A stretch of 64,000 nucleotides of DNA from Octadecabacter dasysiphoniae (lineage in GTDB: Bacteria; Pseudomonadota; Alphaproteobacteria; Rhodobacterales; Rhodobacteraceae). Of this stretch, positions 16,789 through 24,586 are shown piece by piece (position 1 is the stretch's first letter; each line of letters opens with the position of its first letter). The notes beneath the pieces are model-generated. The model saw nothing but the letters and a program-made list of their open reading frames with translations. It had not been told where the DNA came from and ran no database searches. Location: contig NZ_JAKGAQ010000006.1 in the NCBI RefSeq assembly GCF_021532615.1, forward strand, positions 1 through 64,000, read 5' to 3'. The translations under genes were made by a program, and so were the position numbers.

Positions 16789-17480
16789 TGAACAACTCCC
16801 AGATAAACGGCGGTGTCTGTATCAATGGGAATTGTCCTATCAACCGACAGCAGGCCTTCGTAGATCGCGATGAAGACTGTTCTGAAACTCTGGTCTCCCG
16901 CGTCCAGAGATTTCGCCAACGCGCCCACAGAAGTGGGAAAAGATATGGATCGAATGACGTCTCTGAGCCGTTCAAATGCCATCTCATTTCTGGACCTTGA
17001 GAATTCATGAAATCTCTCCGCGTTCAACGCTTCCGCCTTGGTGAAATCCTGATCCGTTATCAGAACCAGATCATCGGCGAAGTCTTCGGTCATAGCTGCC
17101 CGAATGCACTGAAGGTCCCGAACAAAGCTAATCCGCGAAGCGAGTTTTGCAGGTTTTATCGCGATAGCGACGCGTCGACCTGATGACAGCCGGATCAAGA
17201 AGTCGCAGAAGTGGGTGCGTCGGCGACCACCTTCATCCCAGAATGTGATTGACGGAGGTTGCTCCCACAGGTCGATTACATCGCCGCGAGCTAGCAGCAA
17301 GAACAACACGCGTTGCTCGAGCTTGCTCTCAAAATAGACGATCCTTGGACGTGCCCATCCTGGGAGGTGGACAACGATGCCGCCCCGCGAACTCGATTTT
17401 GAACGCTTTGCAATCCGGCGGGTCGCACGGCTTGGTAGCGGTGCAACGTCAGCACCGCAGTCAAAAATTTCGTCTTTCAT
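16785..17480 (-). CDS. tnsA: TnsA-like endonuclease
   Basis: 231 residues from the ATG at 17480 (an upstream GTG at 17585 would add 35). The restriction-endonuclease-like core shows Glu in FESKLEQRVLFLL, Asp in RRRTHFCDFLIRL and Lys in RRVAIAIKPAK, in the order of the TnsA active site. TnsA cuts the 5' ends so that the element leaves by cut and paste. Its presence separates this element from Tn5053/Tn402-type tniABQ elements, which lack it. It is the first tns gene, downstream of the Ner-like gene on the same strand, and its stop overlaps the tnsB start. Confidence 0.8.
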   Translation of the reverse strand: MKDEIFDCGADVAPLPSRATRRIAKRSKSSSRGGIVVHLPGWARPRIVYFESKLEQRVLFLLLARGDVIDLWEQPPSITFWDEGGRRRTHFCDFLIRLSSGRRVAIAIKPAKLASRISFVRDLQCIRAAMTEDFADDLVLITDQDFTKAEALNAERFHEFSRSRNEMAFERLRDVIRSISFPTSVGALAKSLDAGDQSFRTVFIAIYEGLLSVDRTIPIDTDTAVYLGVVQ

Positions 17481-17713
17481 TATACTTTTGGGGTAGGCAC
17501 AGCGTTTGGTAGCGGGCCCACCCCACCTTCTAATTTTCCATTGAATTAGGCAAAGCGCCATTGATTTCGTGGCCGGTTCAGGCACGAAACAGTTGACTTT
17601 GCCGATGTGTCGGGGGAAGAAGGTGGTGTCAGATCGATATCGACACTTAGTTTACAGGCCTCGATGAGTTCCAGCTCTCGGGGCCTTACTTCTTCATACT
17701 GATCTCATTTAAA

Positions 17714-17998
17714 TCATGCCGTTACTCCTTTTGCCCGATAGCGCTTGGGCCAAAGCTCCTGTGGGCTTTTGCCCAACTCAGATGCGATGGCCTCTTGAAT
17801 GCGATGCGACCTGCCGTGTCCCATCGAAACGACAGACACTGTGCTCTGCGCGAGACCAAGTGAACGGCTCACCTTGGCGAGCGAACTTCCCGCCAACCGC
17901 AACTCAAACTTGATTCTCTCATGTTTACGAAGATCGGTTGCTGTTGGCTGATGCATAAGTTTCGCTCTCATTGTCGCTAGATTTACTTTTATTGGCAC
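17714..17998 (-). CDS. Ner/Nlp-like DNA-binding regulator
   Basis: 94 residues. RIKFELRLAGSSLAKVSRSL then a helix-turn-helix, then GKSPQELWPKRY, is the pattern of the Ner (phage Mu) and Nlp family, which ends in a WPxRY motif. It lies on the same strand upstream of tnsA, so it probably controls the tns operon and its own promoter, like Mu Ner. A candidate operator sits 27 bp upstream of its start (18025-18046). Confidence 0.75.
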   Translation of the reverse strand: MPIKVNLATMRAKLMHQPTATDLRKHERIKFELRLAGSSLAKVSRSLGLAQSTVSVVSMGHGRSHRIQEAIASELGKSPQELWPKRYRAKGVTA

Positions 17999-18024
17999 GA
18001 GATCGCGAGGGAGTCAATTTTTCC

Positions 18025-18046
18025 ATGTAATTTCATATGCTTACAT
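18025..18046. promoter_or_regulatory. Candidate operator upstream of the Ner-like gene
   Basis: Inverted repeat ATGTAA-N10-TTACAT in an AT-rich stretch between two divergent genes (17998 minus, 18077 plus). Size and place suit a repressor site for the Ner-like protein, with the -10 regions of both genes nearby. This is inferred only from symmetry. Confidence 0.4.
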
Positions 18047-18076
18047 AAAGAATACAGTTATGGGGCATGTTATAAG

Positions 18077-18670
18077 ATGTTCGGAAATACGCTTGCACGC
18101 AGAGCATTTTTTGGCGCAATTTGGGGGAAATGGAGGAGAGTGGCCTTGAGACTGAGCACTTGCAAATTCAAAGGTCAGCGCTTCATAGGCATCCTTGATG
18201 ACCAAAATCACTTGCACTTTCACTCATTTGAAGACGTCCGGAAATCATACAAATTGTGCACTGATCACCTGTCTTTAGCCCAAATCCATGGCGTAACGCC
18301 CCGTCTCGTCAGGAAGATTATGGAATTAGCGGGGATCGATTACCTGAGAGCTCTATTTGTCCGGTATGAGCAGGGCGAACAAATATCTGACATTGCCAGA
18401 AGCATCCGAATGCATCCTTCCAACCTTTCAAAACAACTCAGAGAAGCTGGTTACAAAATCTGCCGTGGAAAACGCAGGCCTACACTTACACAGATTCAGA
18501 TCTCTAAAGCTGTGCTTGAACGAAAAACCATCAACGCGGTCGCTCGCAAACTGCAAGTTCATTGGGAGACAGCGAAAAAGGCACTGGTGGAAAATGGGTT
18601 TTTAATGAAACCGGACGCAGAGCAAGGGGCACCATACTCGATTACCGCTTCACCCTTTGACACTTCATAA
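18077..18670 (+). CDS. Protein with two predicted helix-turn-helix segments
   Basis: 197 residues, divergent from the Ner-like gene. An N-terminal part of about 60 residues has no recognised family. One helix-turn-helix is near residues 95-125 (EQISDIARSIRMHPSNLSKQLREAGY) and a second near 140-170 (KTINAVARKLQVHWETAKKALVENG). The double HTH layout suggests a DNA-binding protein such as a site-specific targeting factor or repressor. No catalytic motif seen. Base composition is more AT-rich than the core genome, as is much of this cargo. Confidence 0.6.
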   Translation: MFGNTLARRAFFGAIWGKWRRVALRLSTCKFKGQRFIGILDDQNHLHFHSFEDVRKSYKLCTDHLSLAQIHGVTPRLVRKIMELAGIDYLRALFVRYEQGEQISDIARSIRMHPSNLSKQLREAGYKICRGKRRPTLTQIQISKAVLERKTINAVARKLQVHWETAKKALVENGFLMKPDAEQGAPYSITASPFDTS

Positions 18671-18837
18671 AGGTGATTTTGGCCTATTCCTGCCCTTGGC
18701 AGATCTGAGGTCAGCGCCATCCCCGTTCTTATTGCGCCAGAATTTGGCGGCGCTGAGCCCAACGTAACTAATGCTGACTTGAATACTATAGAAGGTTAGC
18801 CTACGTCTGCTGCCGGTATGTTGCTTTGGAGCTAGTG

Positions 18838-19356
18838 ATGCTGAAATCTTCGGAAGACGCTTTCAACTTGCTCGAACGATTAGGTGCATCACCACGATTG
18901 ATAAAACACCTCGAATTGGTTGGGGAGGTCGGCGGTGAAGTCATTTCAAAGCTTGATGACCTTGGGGTTCATTACGATAAAACCTTCATCCAAATCGGCA
19001 TTGCGGTACATGATGCGGGTAAAATCGTTCATCCCAACGAGCTTGAAAAAGGTGGTAACCTGCATGAAGCAGCAGGCGAAAAGTTACTTCTCGAACAGGG
19101 AGTTGACGCCAAAATTGCTCGGTGCTGTCGCAGCCACGCACAATACGCCAGCATGAGTGTTTCGTTCGAAGAACTTGTAATCGCGCTTGCTGATACATTG
19201 TGGAAAGGTTCATGAGAAGCCAACCTGGAGCTACAAGTTATTGATGGCGTCGCAGCCGGGCTGCAAGCTGATCGATGGGAATTGTTTGAAACCCTCGATA
19301 GCTTGTTCGAAGAAATCGCCGCTGATGGAGATGAACGGCTAGCTCGAAGCATTTGA
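18838..19356 (+). pseudogene. HD-domain phosphohydrolase with one internal stop codon
   Basis: The frame from ATG 18838 (GGAG 7 nt upstream) reads an HD-domain protein: GVHYDKTFIQIGIAVHDAGKI has the HD pair, and NLHEAAGEKLLLEQGVDAKIARCCRSHAQ has the later metal-site histidines. It meets TGA at 19213-19215 directly after LADTLWKGS. In the same frame, 46 more codons follow without a stop (EANLELQVIDGVAAGLQADRW onwards) to TGA at 19354-19356 and continue the family's usual C-terminus. A single change such as CGA or AGA to TGA explains it. The truncated 125-residue product may still fold. It is read as a recent pseudogene unless the sequence contains an error. Confidence 0.8.
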
Positions 19357-19641
19357 ATTACAGTAGGCTAGGTGCAGAAAACTGATGCGGCCCGGCTTTC
19401 AAAAGCAGACATCAACGCAGATACGTAGCATTTTGATACGCGCGATGTCTGCAGAAAGGACAAGGCCAGTCTGCACCACAAGTACGCCATGTTCCGTTTG
19501 ACGCACCCTCCAAAAAACTGTCGTTTTCGCCATGATGACCAGCCCCTAAACTCCGCGACAAAAGGGTAGAACCCTTAATTGGATGTAAGCCTATGAAAAA
19601 TCGGATAAAGAGCACTCAAAATAATCTAGTTTGGAATTGAT

Positions 19642-20586
19642 ATGCCCTCAGTTTTCTTTTCTTACAGCCATGCAGACGAGGCGCTACGCGACCAGCTTGA
19701 AAAGCAACTGGCTATCTTGAAACGCCAAGGTTTGATCGAGACGTGGCACGACCGGCGCATTGATCCGGGCCAAGAGTTTGGCGGTGAGATAAACATTCAC
19801 GTTGAGAACGATGACATCATACTTCTTTTGATCAGTTCTGATTTTCTTGCATCGGAGTATTGCTATGAAAAGGAAATGTTGCGAGCGGTTGAGAGACATG
19901 ACCGGAAGGAAGCAATCGTTATTCCAGTTATCTTGCGTGATTGCCTTTGGCACAACACTCCGTTTGGCAAGATTCTCGGAGTTCCAACCGACGGAAAACC
20001 AGTCACGCAGTGGCCTGATAGAGATCAAGCGTTTCGAGAGGTTGCCCAAGCTGTTCAGAAGGCTGCAAAGCGACTTGGTGGTTCAGCGCAATCTCAGACC
20101 TTACCTGAAGCCACCCATCCGGTTTCACCTATGATGGCCGAACCCCGAGTTAGATCAAGCAATCTGAGAGTGTCCAAATCGTTCACAGACCGTGATCGTG
20201 ACGCCTTTCTGCATGAGGCGTTCGACTACATGGCCAAGTATTTTGAGAATTCTTTGACCGAACTTGCATCTCGTAATCCAGGGATTGAAGGAACATTTCG
20301 GCGCATTGATGCCAACAGGTTCACGGCAGTATGCTATCGCGGCGGCAAAAAAGTCAGTGCGTGCACCGTTTTTATGGGGTCAGAGCATTTCGGTGGAATT
20401 GCATTCTCAGGAAGCGAGAACGCTGCCACCAACGGCTACAACGAGCAGCTTACGGTAGAATCTGATGATCAGGCCCTGTTTATGAAAAGTCTTGGGATGG
20501 GTTTTGGGCGCCAAAAGGGCGCTAAGCTCACATTTGAGGGTGGAGCTGAACTATACTGGGACATGCTGATCGAACAACTCCAGTAG
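19642..20586 (+). CDS. TIR-domain protein with unknown C-terminal domain
   Basis: 314 residues. The N-terminal TIR_2-type domain (about 1-145) starts PSVFFSYSHADEALRDQLEKQL, has the DPGQEFGGEI segment and LISSDFLASEYCYEKEM with the putative catalytic Glu (76 or 78), then FGKILGVP and WPDRDQAF. A linker with Ser and Pro leads to a C-terminal domain (about 170-314) that I do not recognise. Bacterial TIR domains commonly cleave NAD+ or make cyclic ADP-ribose signals in antiphage defence. It is convergent with the minus-strand TIR cluster, so it is probably a separate unit. Function is inferred from the fold. Confidence 0.8.
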   Translation: MPSVFFSYSHADEALRDQLEKQLAILKRQGLIETWHDRRIDPGQEFGGEINIHVENDDIILLLISSDFLASEYCYEKEMLRAVERHDRKEAIVIPVILRDCLWHNTPFGKILGVPTDGKPVTQWPDRDQAFREVAQAVQKAAKRLGGSAQSQTLPEATHPVSPMMAEPRVRSSNLRVSKSFTDRDRDAFLHEAFDYMAKYFENSLTELASRNPGIEGTFRRIDANRFTAVCYRGGKKVSACTVFMGSEHFGGIAFSGSENAATNGYNEQLTVESDDQALFMKSLGMGFGRQKGAKLTFEGGAELYWDMLIEQLQ

Positions 20587-20612
20587 CGTTGCGACTTTTG
20601 GTAATGTTTCAA

Positions 20613-21317
20613 TCAAGGCTGCGAAACCTGCTTAGTGGGATGGTGGCGGAAGATCACGGGAGCGAGGCCAGTCTCGGGATCATTCTCATTGAGGACAATT
20701 TTCCAGGATCTAAATATTGCTTTGATGGGTGACCTGTCAGGTTTGGTACCTGTCAGCGGACAGTTGATCTTATTCTTCATAGGCCCATGAAACCGAAATG
20801 CGCATAAGCCATAGGCACCGTTCCACATGACAATGTCGCCAATTTCAGGTGAGGCATAGCCTCCCATTTGGATATCTTCAGTGGGGTCGAGTACCAGTTT
20901 CCAGTCTTGGCCATACGAGAGGCAGAGGTCAGGTCTGTGCTCCACATAGTGAATACTGAATAGATCATCGCCTTGGCCATGCAGTGTAGCGAAGCCAAGG
21001 TCTTCATCGAGTTTGACAACAAGCATGGCGAGTTCAGCGCCTCTGCCAAAGTTGCAAAGACCGATTTCTCCCACTTCAAAGTCGGCCATGGGTTTGAGAG
21101 TTGTTGAAAAGAGAACTTCCATAAGATCACCAAAATTGCCTGCATGTTTTTGTAAAATTCCGTATCCTGATACGAGGCTGATCATACCGGAATACGTTGC
21201 GTACCAAATACCTCTGGGAGCCCAAGACCTAGAATGCTCGGCCCTTGGCCGACATTGACCAAGCTCCAATGGCCCTGCGATTTCAGTCGAATTGTGGATA
21301 ATATCTCCATCCACCAT
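20613..21317 (-). CDS. Unknown protein coupled to the ThsB-like TIR gene
   Basis: 234 residues. Its first 35 nt overlap the end of the upstream TIR gene (21283-21771), so the two are co-translated. No signal peptide or membrane helix. The middle is a beta-rich region (DFEVGEIGLCNFGRGAELAMLVVKLDEDLGFATLH) and the end is basic. I do not recognise the family. By position it may be the partner, sensor or effector of the TIR protein. An internal ATG near 21090 (MADFEVGE) is an alternative start. Confidence 0.6.
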   Translation of the reverse strand: MVDGDIIHNSTEIAGPLELGQCRPRAEHSRSWAPRGIWYATYSGMISLVSGYGILQKHAGNFGDLMEVLFSTTLKPMADFEVGEIGLCNFGRGAELAMLVVKLDEDLGFATLHGQGDDLFSIHYVEHRPDLCLSYGQDWKLVLDPTEDIQMGGYASPEIGDIVMWNGAYGLCAFRFHGPMKNKINCPLTGTKPDRSPIKAIFRSWKIVLNENDPETGLAPVIFRHHPTKQVSQP

Positions 21318-21771
21318 TGATTTCAGCAGTGCTCAATTTTCTAAAGCCACCGGGCCAATTGGCCATCGCGAACTTAAGCGCCTCAAGTGTGTATGGAATA
21401 TGTACGACGCATCCCTTGTCCCGAATGATTGCTGGGCACCTTGCGTCATCCTGCCCATTTTTCTTGCTTAGGTTCGCAGCAATTATCGGCAGCCCCAACT
21501 CTAATGCTAACTCCAATTCCCATCGGACAAATTTGTACAAGTTCTTAGTTTTATCGCCGACAAGCACTACAACGGCTGTAGACTGTATCATCCTCTCTCG
21601 GAGCTTGGACTTAACATACTCCTCATTCTGGGCGCGGCCCGTCATCGTGTCTAAATCATGAGCGTTCTGGTATTTAAAGTCGATGTTCCGATTTGCTGTC
21701 CAGCCGTTCATGTAGCGATAAGCCCAACCGTCATTATCGCCGTCAAATACTGTGTACGCTGCTCCGGGCAT
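21283..21771 (-). CDS. ThsB-like TIR (DUF1863-type) protein
   Basis: 162 residues. YTVFDGDNDGWAYRYMNGW at the start, a central STAVVVLVGDKTKN strand and VRWELELALELGLPIIAANL carrying the likely catalytic Glu fit the ThsB-type TIR family (PF08937). In Thoeris, ThsB senses infection and makes a cyclic ADP-ribose signal for the effector ThsA. No ThsA (SIR2/SLOG) is nearby. Instead it overlaps an unknown 234-residue gene and follows a CAP12-type TIR gene by 42 bp. A variant signalling pair is inferred. Confidence 0.7.
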   Translation of the reverse strand: MPGAAYTVFDGDNDGWAYRYMNGWTANRNIDFKYQNAHDLDTMTGRAQNEEYVKSKLRERMIQSTAVVVLVGDKTKNLYKFVRWELELALELGLPIIAANLSKKNGQDDARCPAIIRDKGCVVHIPYTLEALKFAMANWPGGFRKLSTAEINGGWRYYPQFD

Positions 21772-21813
21772 TTTGATCTCCTTCAGTCTATTCGCCTAAC
21801 CCACCAAAGGGGA

Positions 21814-23016
21814 TTAAGTCATGATTTCGTTCCAATCGACCTCGAAACCAGCCTCTTTGAGCTCTTTGCCTAGAGCCGGTTGCCAAGCCCCGGCCCCATC
21901 AAGCTGAATATACACCACCCCACCAAAATCAGATGGAACCTCCACATCGCCTTGCTTGAAAACGGCCACACGTGAACGGCCAAGCTTTCCGACGAAGTAG
22001 CCTAGCTCCAGTATCACATTTTGGCGCGCGCGAGGCTGCGTGTCGCCGTCCAGTGGGCCGCCCATATCATCAGGTGTCAGTAAAACCACGGCAAACCCAA
22101 CATCGCTATTGGCTTCAATCTTTTCGATCACGGTACGATTTCCGCTTGCTTGTTCGTGCAAAATGATCGGTTCGAAATCGAGGCGCGATAGAAATCTCGC
22201 CATTTTCTCTTTGGCGGCTTCACTATGGCCGTGAACAATAAATACTTTGCGTGCCGTCGATGCTCTTCGTTCGGGGATGGTGGTTAACTCAACTACGCCA
22301 GTCTTTTGTTTTACGTGGTCGATGAAGTCGCGACCAAATGGTACGAATATCTGCGCCACCATCCCTTGAAGTTCCGGTGTAATCTTTCGACCGCCGCTGT
22401 TATAAAACGTATGAGCGAAGTTCATTGCTCGATCAGGCTTGTCCGCAAACCAATGCGCTAGAGCAATTGTCATGCCCAGCTCTTCGCGTGGGTCAACTGG
22501 CCAGTCTAGTTCCGCACTACCAACCATACCACCTTGTGTTGCCTCTCCAGCGGCCAGCCATGCGTCCAAGTCGACCAGCCCAACGAGCTCGTCCGACAAT
22601 TCAGTGACTTCATCGGATTTGAGCAGACTGGAAAGCTTCTTAATATGGCGATCGAATGTGTTCATATCTGCCCATTTCAGGTCATCAATCGTATTTTCGA
22701 TCTTTCGAAAAATTGTACCGTCCATCTGCTCATTTTCCTCGCGTCTGTCTGCGGCCATTGTCCGTGCCTTCGCAGCACGCTGTTCAATCTGTTCTCTCAA
22801 CGTGCCCTTAACGCTATTAGTCAGCTCGTTTACCATTGGGTTGCGCGAATAGGCCGCCACACTTGCATCTACCGCGCCTTCCACCTTTGTAATGGCAGCT
22901 TGAATGCTCCCAGGTTGGTTAGGATCGAATTCAACAGTCGTTAGCGTGCCGTCGAGGCGTGCAAGGGCCTTTTGAGCCTGATCAAGTTCCTTAAGGAGTT
23001 TGTCCAACCCTTGCAT
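21814..23016 (-). CDS. CAP12/Pycsar-type TIR protein with helical N-terminus
   Basis: 400 residues from ATG 23016, which has GGAG 6 nt upstream (a GTG at 23031 is possible). Residues 1-255 are mostly helical, with no membrane segment or named domain. Residues about 260-400 match the CAP12/PycTIR family (PF10137): KVFIVHGHSEAAKEKMARFL, IILHEQASGNRTVIEKIE, then VVLLTPDD and ARQNVILELGYFVGKLGRSR, whose Glu is catalytic in the family. Such domains degrade NAD+ when a nucleotide signal binds. No cyclase is nearby, so what activates it is unclear. Part of the minus-strand array 20613-25828. Confidence 0.82.
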   Translation of the reverse strand: MQGLDKLLKELDQAQKALARLDGTLTTVEFDPNQPGSIQAAITKVEGAVDASVAAYSRNPMVNELTNSVKGTLREQIEQRAAKARTMAADRREENEQMDGTIFRKIENTIDDLKWADMNTFDRHIKKLSSLLKSDEVTELSDELVGLVDLDAWLAAGEATQGGMVGSAELDWPVDPREELGMTIALAHWFADKPDRAMNFAHTFYNSGGRKITPELQGMVAQIFVPFGRDFIDHVKQKTGVVELTTIPERRASTARKVFIVHGHSEAAKEKMARFLSRLDFEPIILHEQASGNRTVIEKIEANSDVGFAVVLLTPDDMGGPLDGDTQPRARQNVILELGYFVGKLGRSRVAVFKQGDVEVPSDFGGVVYIQLDGAGAWQPALGKELKEAGFEVDWNEIMT

Positions 23017-23128
23017 TCCAATCTCCTGCACCCAACCAATGGGCTTATTTGTTTTGCTTGATCAGAAAGTCGCTGCTCTCGCCGTTCTATTTCTTTCAGT
23101 GGAAATCCAAGACTTGTCAGTAAAGAAC

Positions 23129-24004
23129 CTAGGTTGCATCTCGTCTAGCGACCCATTGCGTATGTTCTCTCGAAAACGCTAGTTCCGCTTCATTGATGAA
23201 GTCAGACAGTCCCTCCTCGGTCTTAACCGACTCCGAGTTGCCCCGAATAATTCCAATCTCATGGGCGGTGAGGTTGTAGCTCGCCATCAACTCGCCGTGC
23301 CGCTTCATTTGCAACCAACCGAGGGCTGAGGTCACAATGACAATCAGAGGGTCGAATGCGAGCGTTGCCCAAGGCAGACCTAGCTGGTCTGCGTTCAGTG
23401 CAATCGCTGCAATGATATACAGGACGATGGTGGCCGCGACCCAAAAAGTAAGAGCGCTCTTATTTGTTTTCGACTTCTTAGAATACCACGTCCGCTGATT
23501 ATCAATCCTGTTTTTGACGTAGTAATCCATCCGCTGATCGAGTGACAACTCCCTGATCTCCACCATAGAGTCTGTAACCTGCTCCGTGACCGACGTTTCA
23601 AGGTTCGCTGCAATGTGTCTATTAGCTTGCAGGATGTCCCTTAAGAGATTTCTGAAATTCGCCTTCGGAATCTCAATGCTGCTCGTATCCTCAAACGGAT
23701 GCGCACGCATTGAAAACCGCCACGCCGATGTCTTGACCGACTCAGCAAGCGCGCGGCAGCGGTACCAGTCTTGATCCAGCCGCTTGAATATTTTGAAGAT
23801 AAAAAGACCCGCCAGCATGACCAGCAGCAACGTAATTACGAGTGGGTTGATCCCCGACATCCCACGCGTAGCGCTTGCTACGCTGACGCAGAACAGCAGG
23901 AAGTATTCCAGCCGGATCGTTCGTAGGAAGCGGCTCTGCGCTTTGATCGAACCGTTGTTTGCGCTGTCGTAGAGCGCCGAATATTCAAGATCGGGCGCGG
24001 TCAT
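23129..24004 (-). CDS. SLATT-type membrane protein paired with TIR
   Basis: 291 residues from the ATG at 24004. Two pairs of hydrophobic helices: residues about 27-70 (EYFLLFCVSVASAT then NPLVITLLLVMLAGLFIF) and about 187-240 (ALTFWVAATIVLYIIAAIAL then LIVIVTSALGWLQ), with a helical cytosolic part between and after. This is the double layout of SLATT proteins, proposed to be pore-forming effectors of nucleotide-signalled defence. The start overlaps the stop of the upstream TIR gene by 4 nt (ATGA), so the two are made together. A TIR-made nucleotide opening a SLATT pore is the simplest model, and it is inference. Confidence 0.72.
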   Translation of the reverse strand: MTAPDLEYSALYDSANNGSIKAQSRFLRTIRLEYFLLFCVSVASATRGMSGINPLVITLLLVMLAGLFIFKIFKRLDQDWYRCRALAESVKTSAWRFSMRAHPFEDTSSIEIPKANFRNLLRDILQANRHIAANLETSVTEQVTDSMVEIRELSLDQRMDYYVKNRIDNQRTWYSKKSKTNKSALTFWVAATIVLYIIAAIALNADQLGLPWATLAFDPLIVIVTSALGWLQMKRHGELMASYNLTAHEIGIIRGNSESVKTEEGLSDFINEAELAFSREHTQWVARRDAT

Positions 24005-24396
24005 GTAATCTGCCTTATGCCTGTAACGATGGAGTTCGAGTTCCAGTTCACGACCAATTCGGATGCCTGAGCAACAGCGACCGGCATGACCTGCGCTCCG
24101 CGCGGGCGCACACCAAGCACCGGTTTGTTGATGCTGTTTGCGAAGTCCATCTCGAACCTGATCCAGTCGCTGTGGTTGGCCCACATCCCGCCGATGATGA
24201 TCACGCAGTTGACCGGACGAATTTGACCGCGCAGTTCTTCTTCCATCTTGTACCGCGCCATAGGCCCAAAAGCCTTTGTTTCTGGTACGGAGTAATTGGT
24301 AAAGTTGAAATACGAGCGATTGTTAAGCAGGTTCACCATCGCATTGTAGCGTTCGCTGTATGACCATGAATGGCTGATAAAGAGCCGAGTCGACAT
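24001..24396 (-). CDS. Short ThsB-like TIR protein
   Basis: 131 residues, a single domain. MSTRLFISHSWSYSERYNAM at the start, a NYSVPETKAFG loop, CVIIIGGMWANHSDWIRFEMDFA with the putative catalytic Glu, and NKPVLGVRPRGAQ fit the ThsB-type TIR family (PF08937). It is coupled to the SLATT gene by a 4-nt overlap. With no other domain, it is probably a signal-producing or sensor subunit rather than a complete effector. 190 bp separate it from the upstream TPR gene, enough for its own promoter. Confidence 0.75.
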   Translation of the reverse strand: MSTRLFISHSWSYSERYNAMVNLLNNRSYFNFTNYSVPETKAFGPMARYKMEEELRGQIRPVNCVIIIGGMWANHSDWIRFEMDFANSINKPVLGVRPRGAQVMPVAVAQASELVVNWNSNSIVTGIRQIT

Positions 24397-24586
24397 TTAG
24401 TACCTTTCACGTGTGGGGATCCCAACTTGTTGTTAGCACAAGGCGAACTAAAGGGGAACATACTTAAGAATCTGTAGTTGTTTATCGTTGTTGATTGAGC
24501 AGCTCATTGCACTGGTCACTGGTCACTGGCTGTGGCTCCGGGCGTAACTTATGAAAGTCACACTCGTCCTTAGAGCAGGCGTGTTT

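Noticed and set aside
19213..19215. Selenocysteine at the in-frame TGA of the HD protein
   Set aside because: No SECIS-like hairpin is evident just after the TGA, and the position is not a catalytic site in HD proteins. A nonsense mutation is simpler.
24505..24535. Short ACTGGTC tandem repeats upstream of the short TIR gene
   Set aside because: Only about 2.5 units, no symmetry and no link to a promoter. It is probably chance or slippage.
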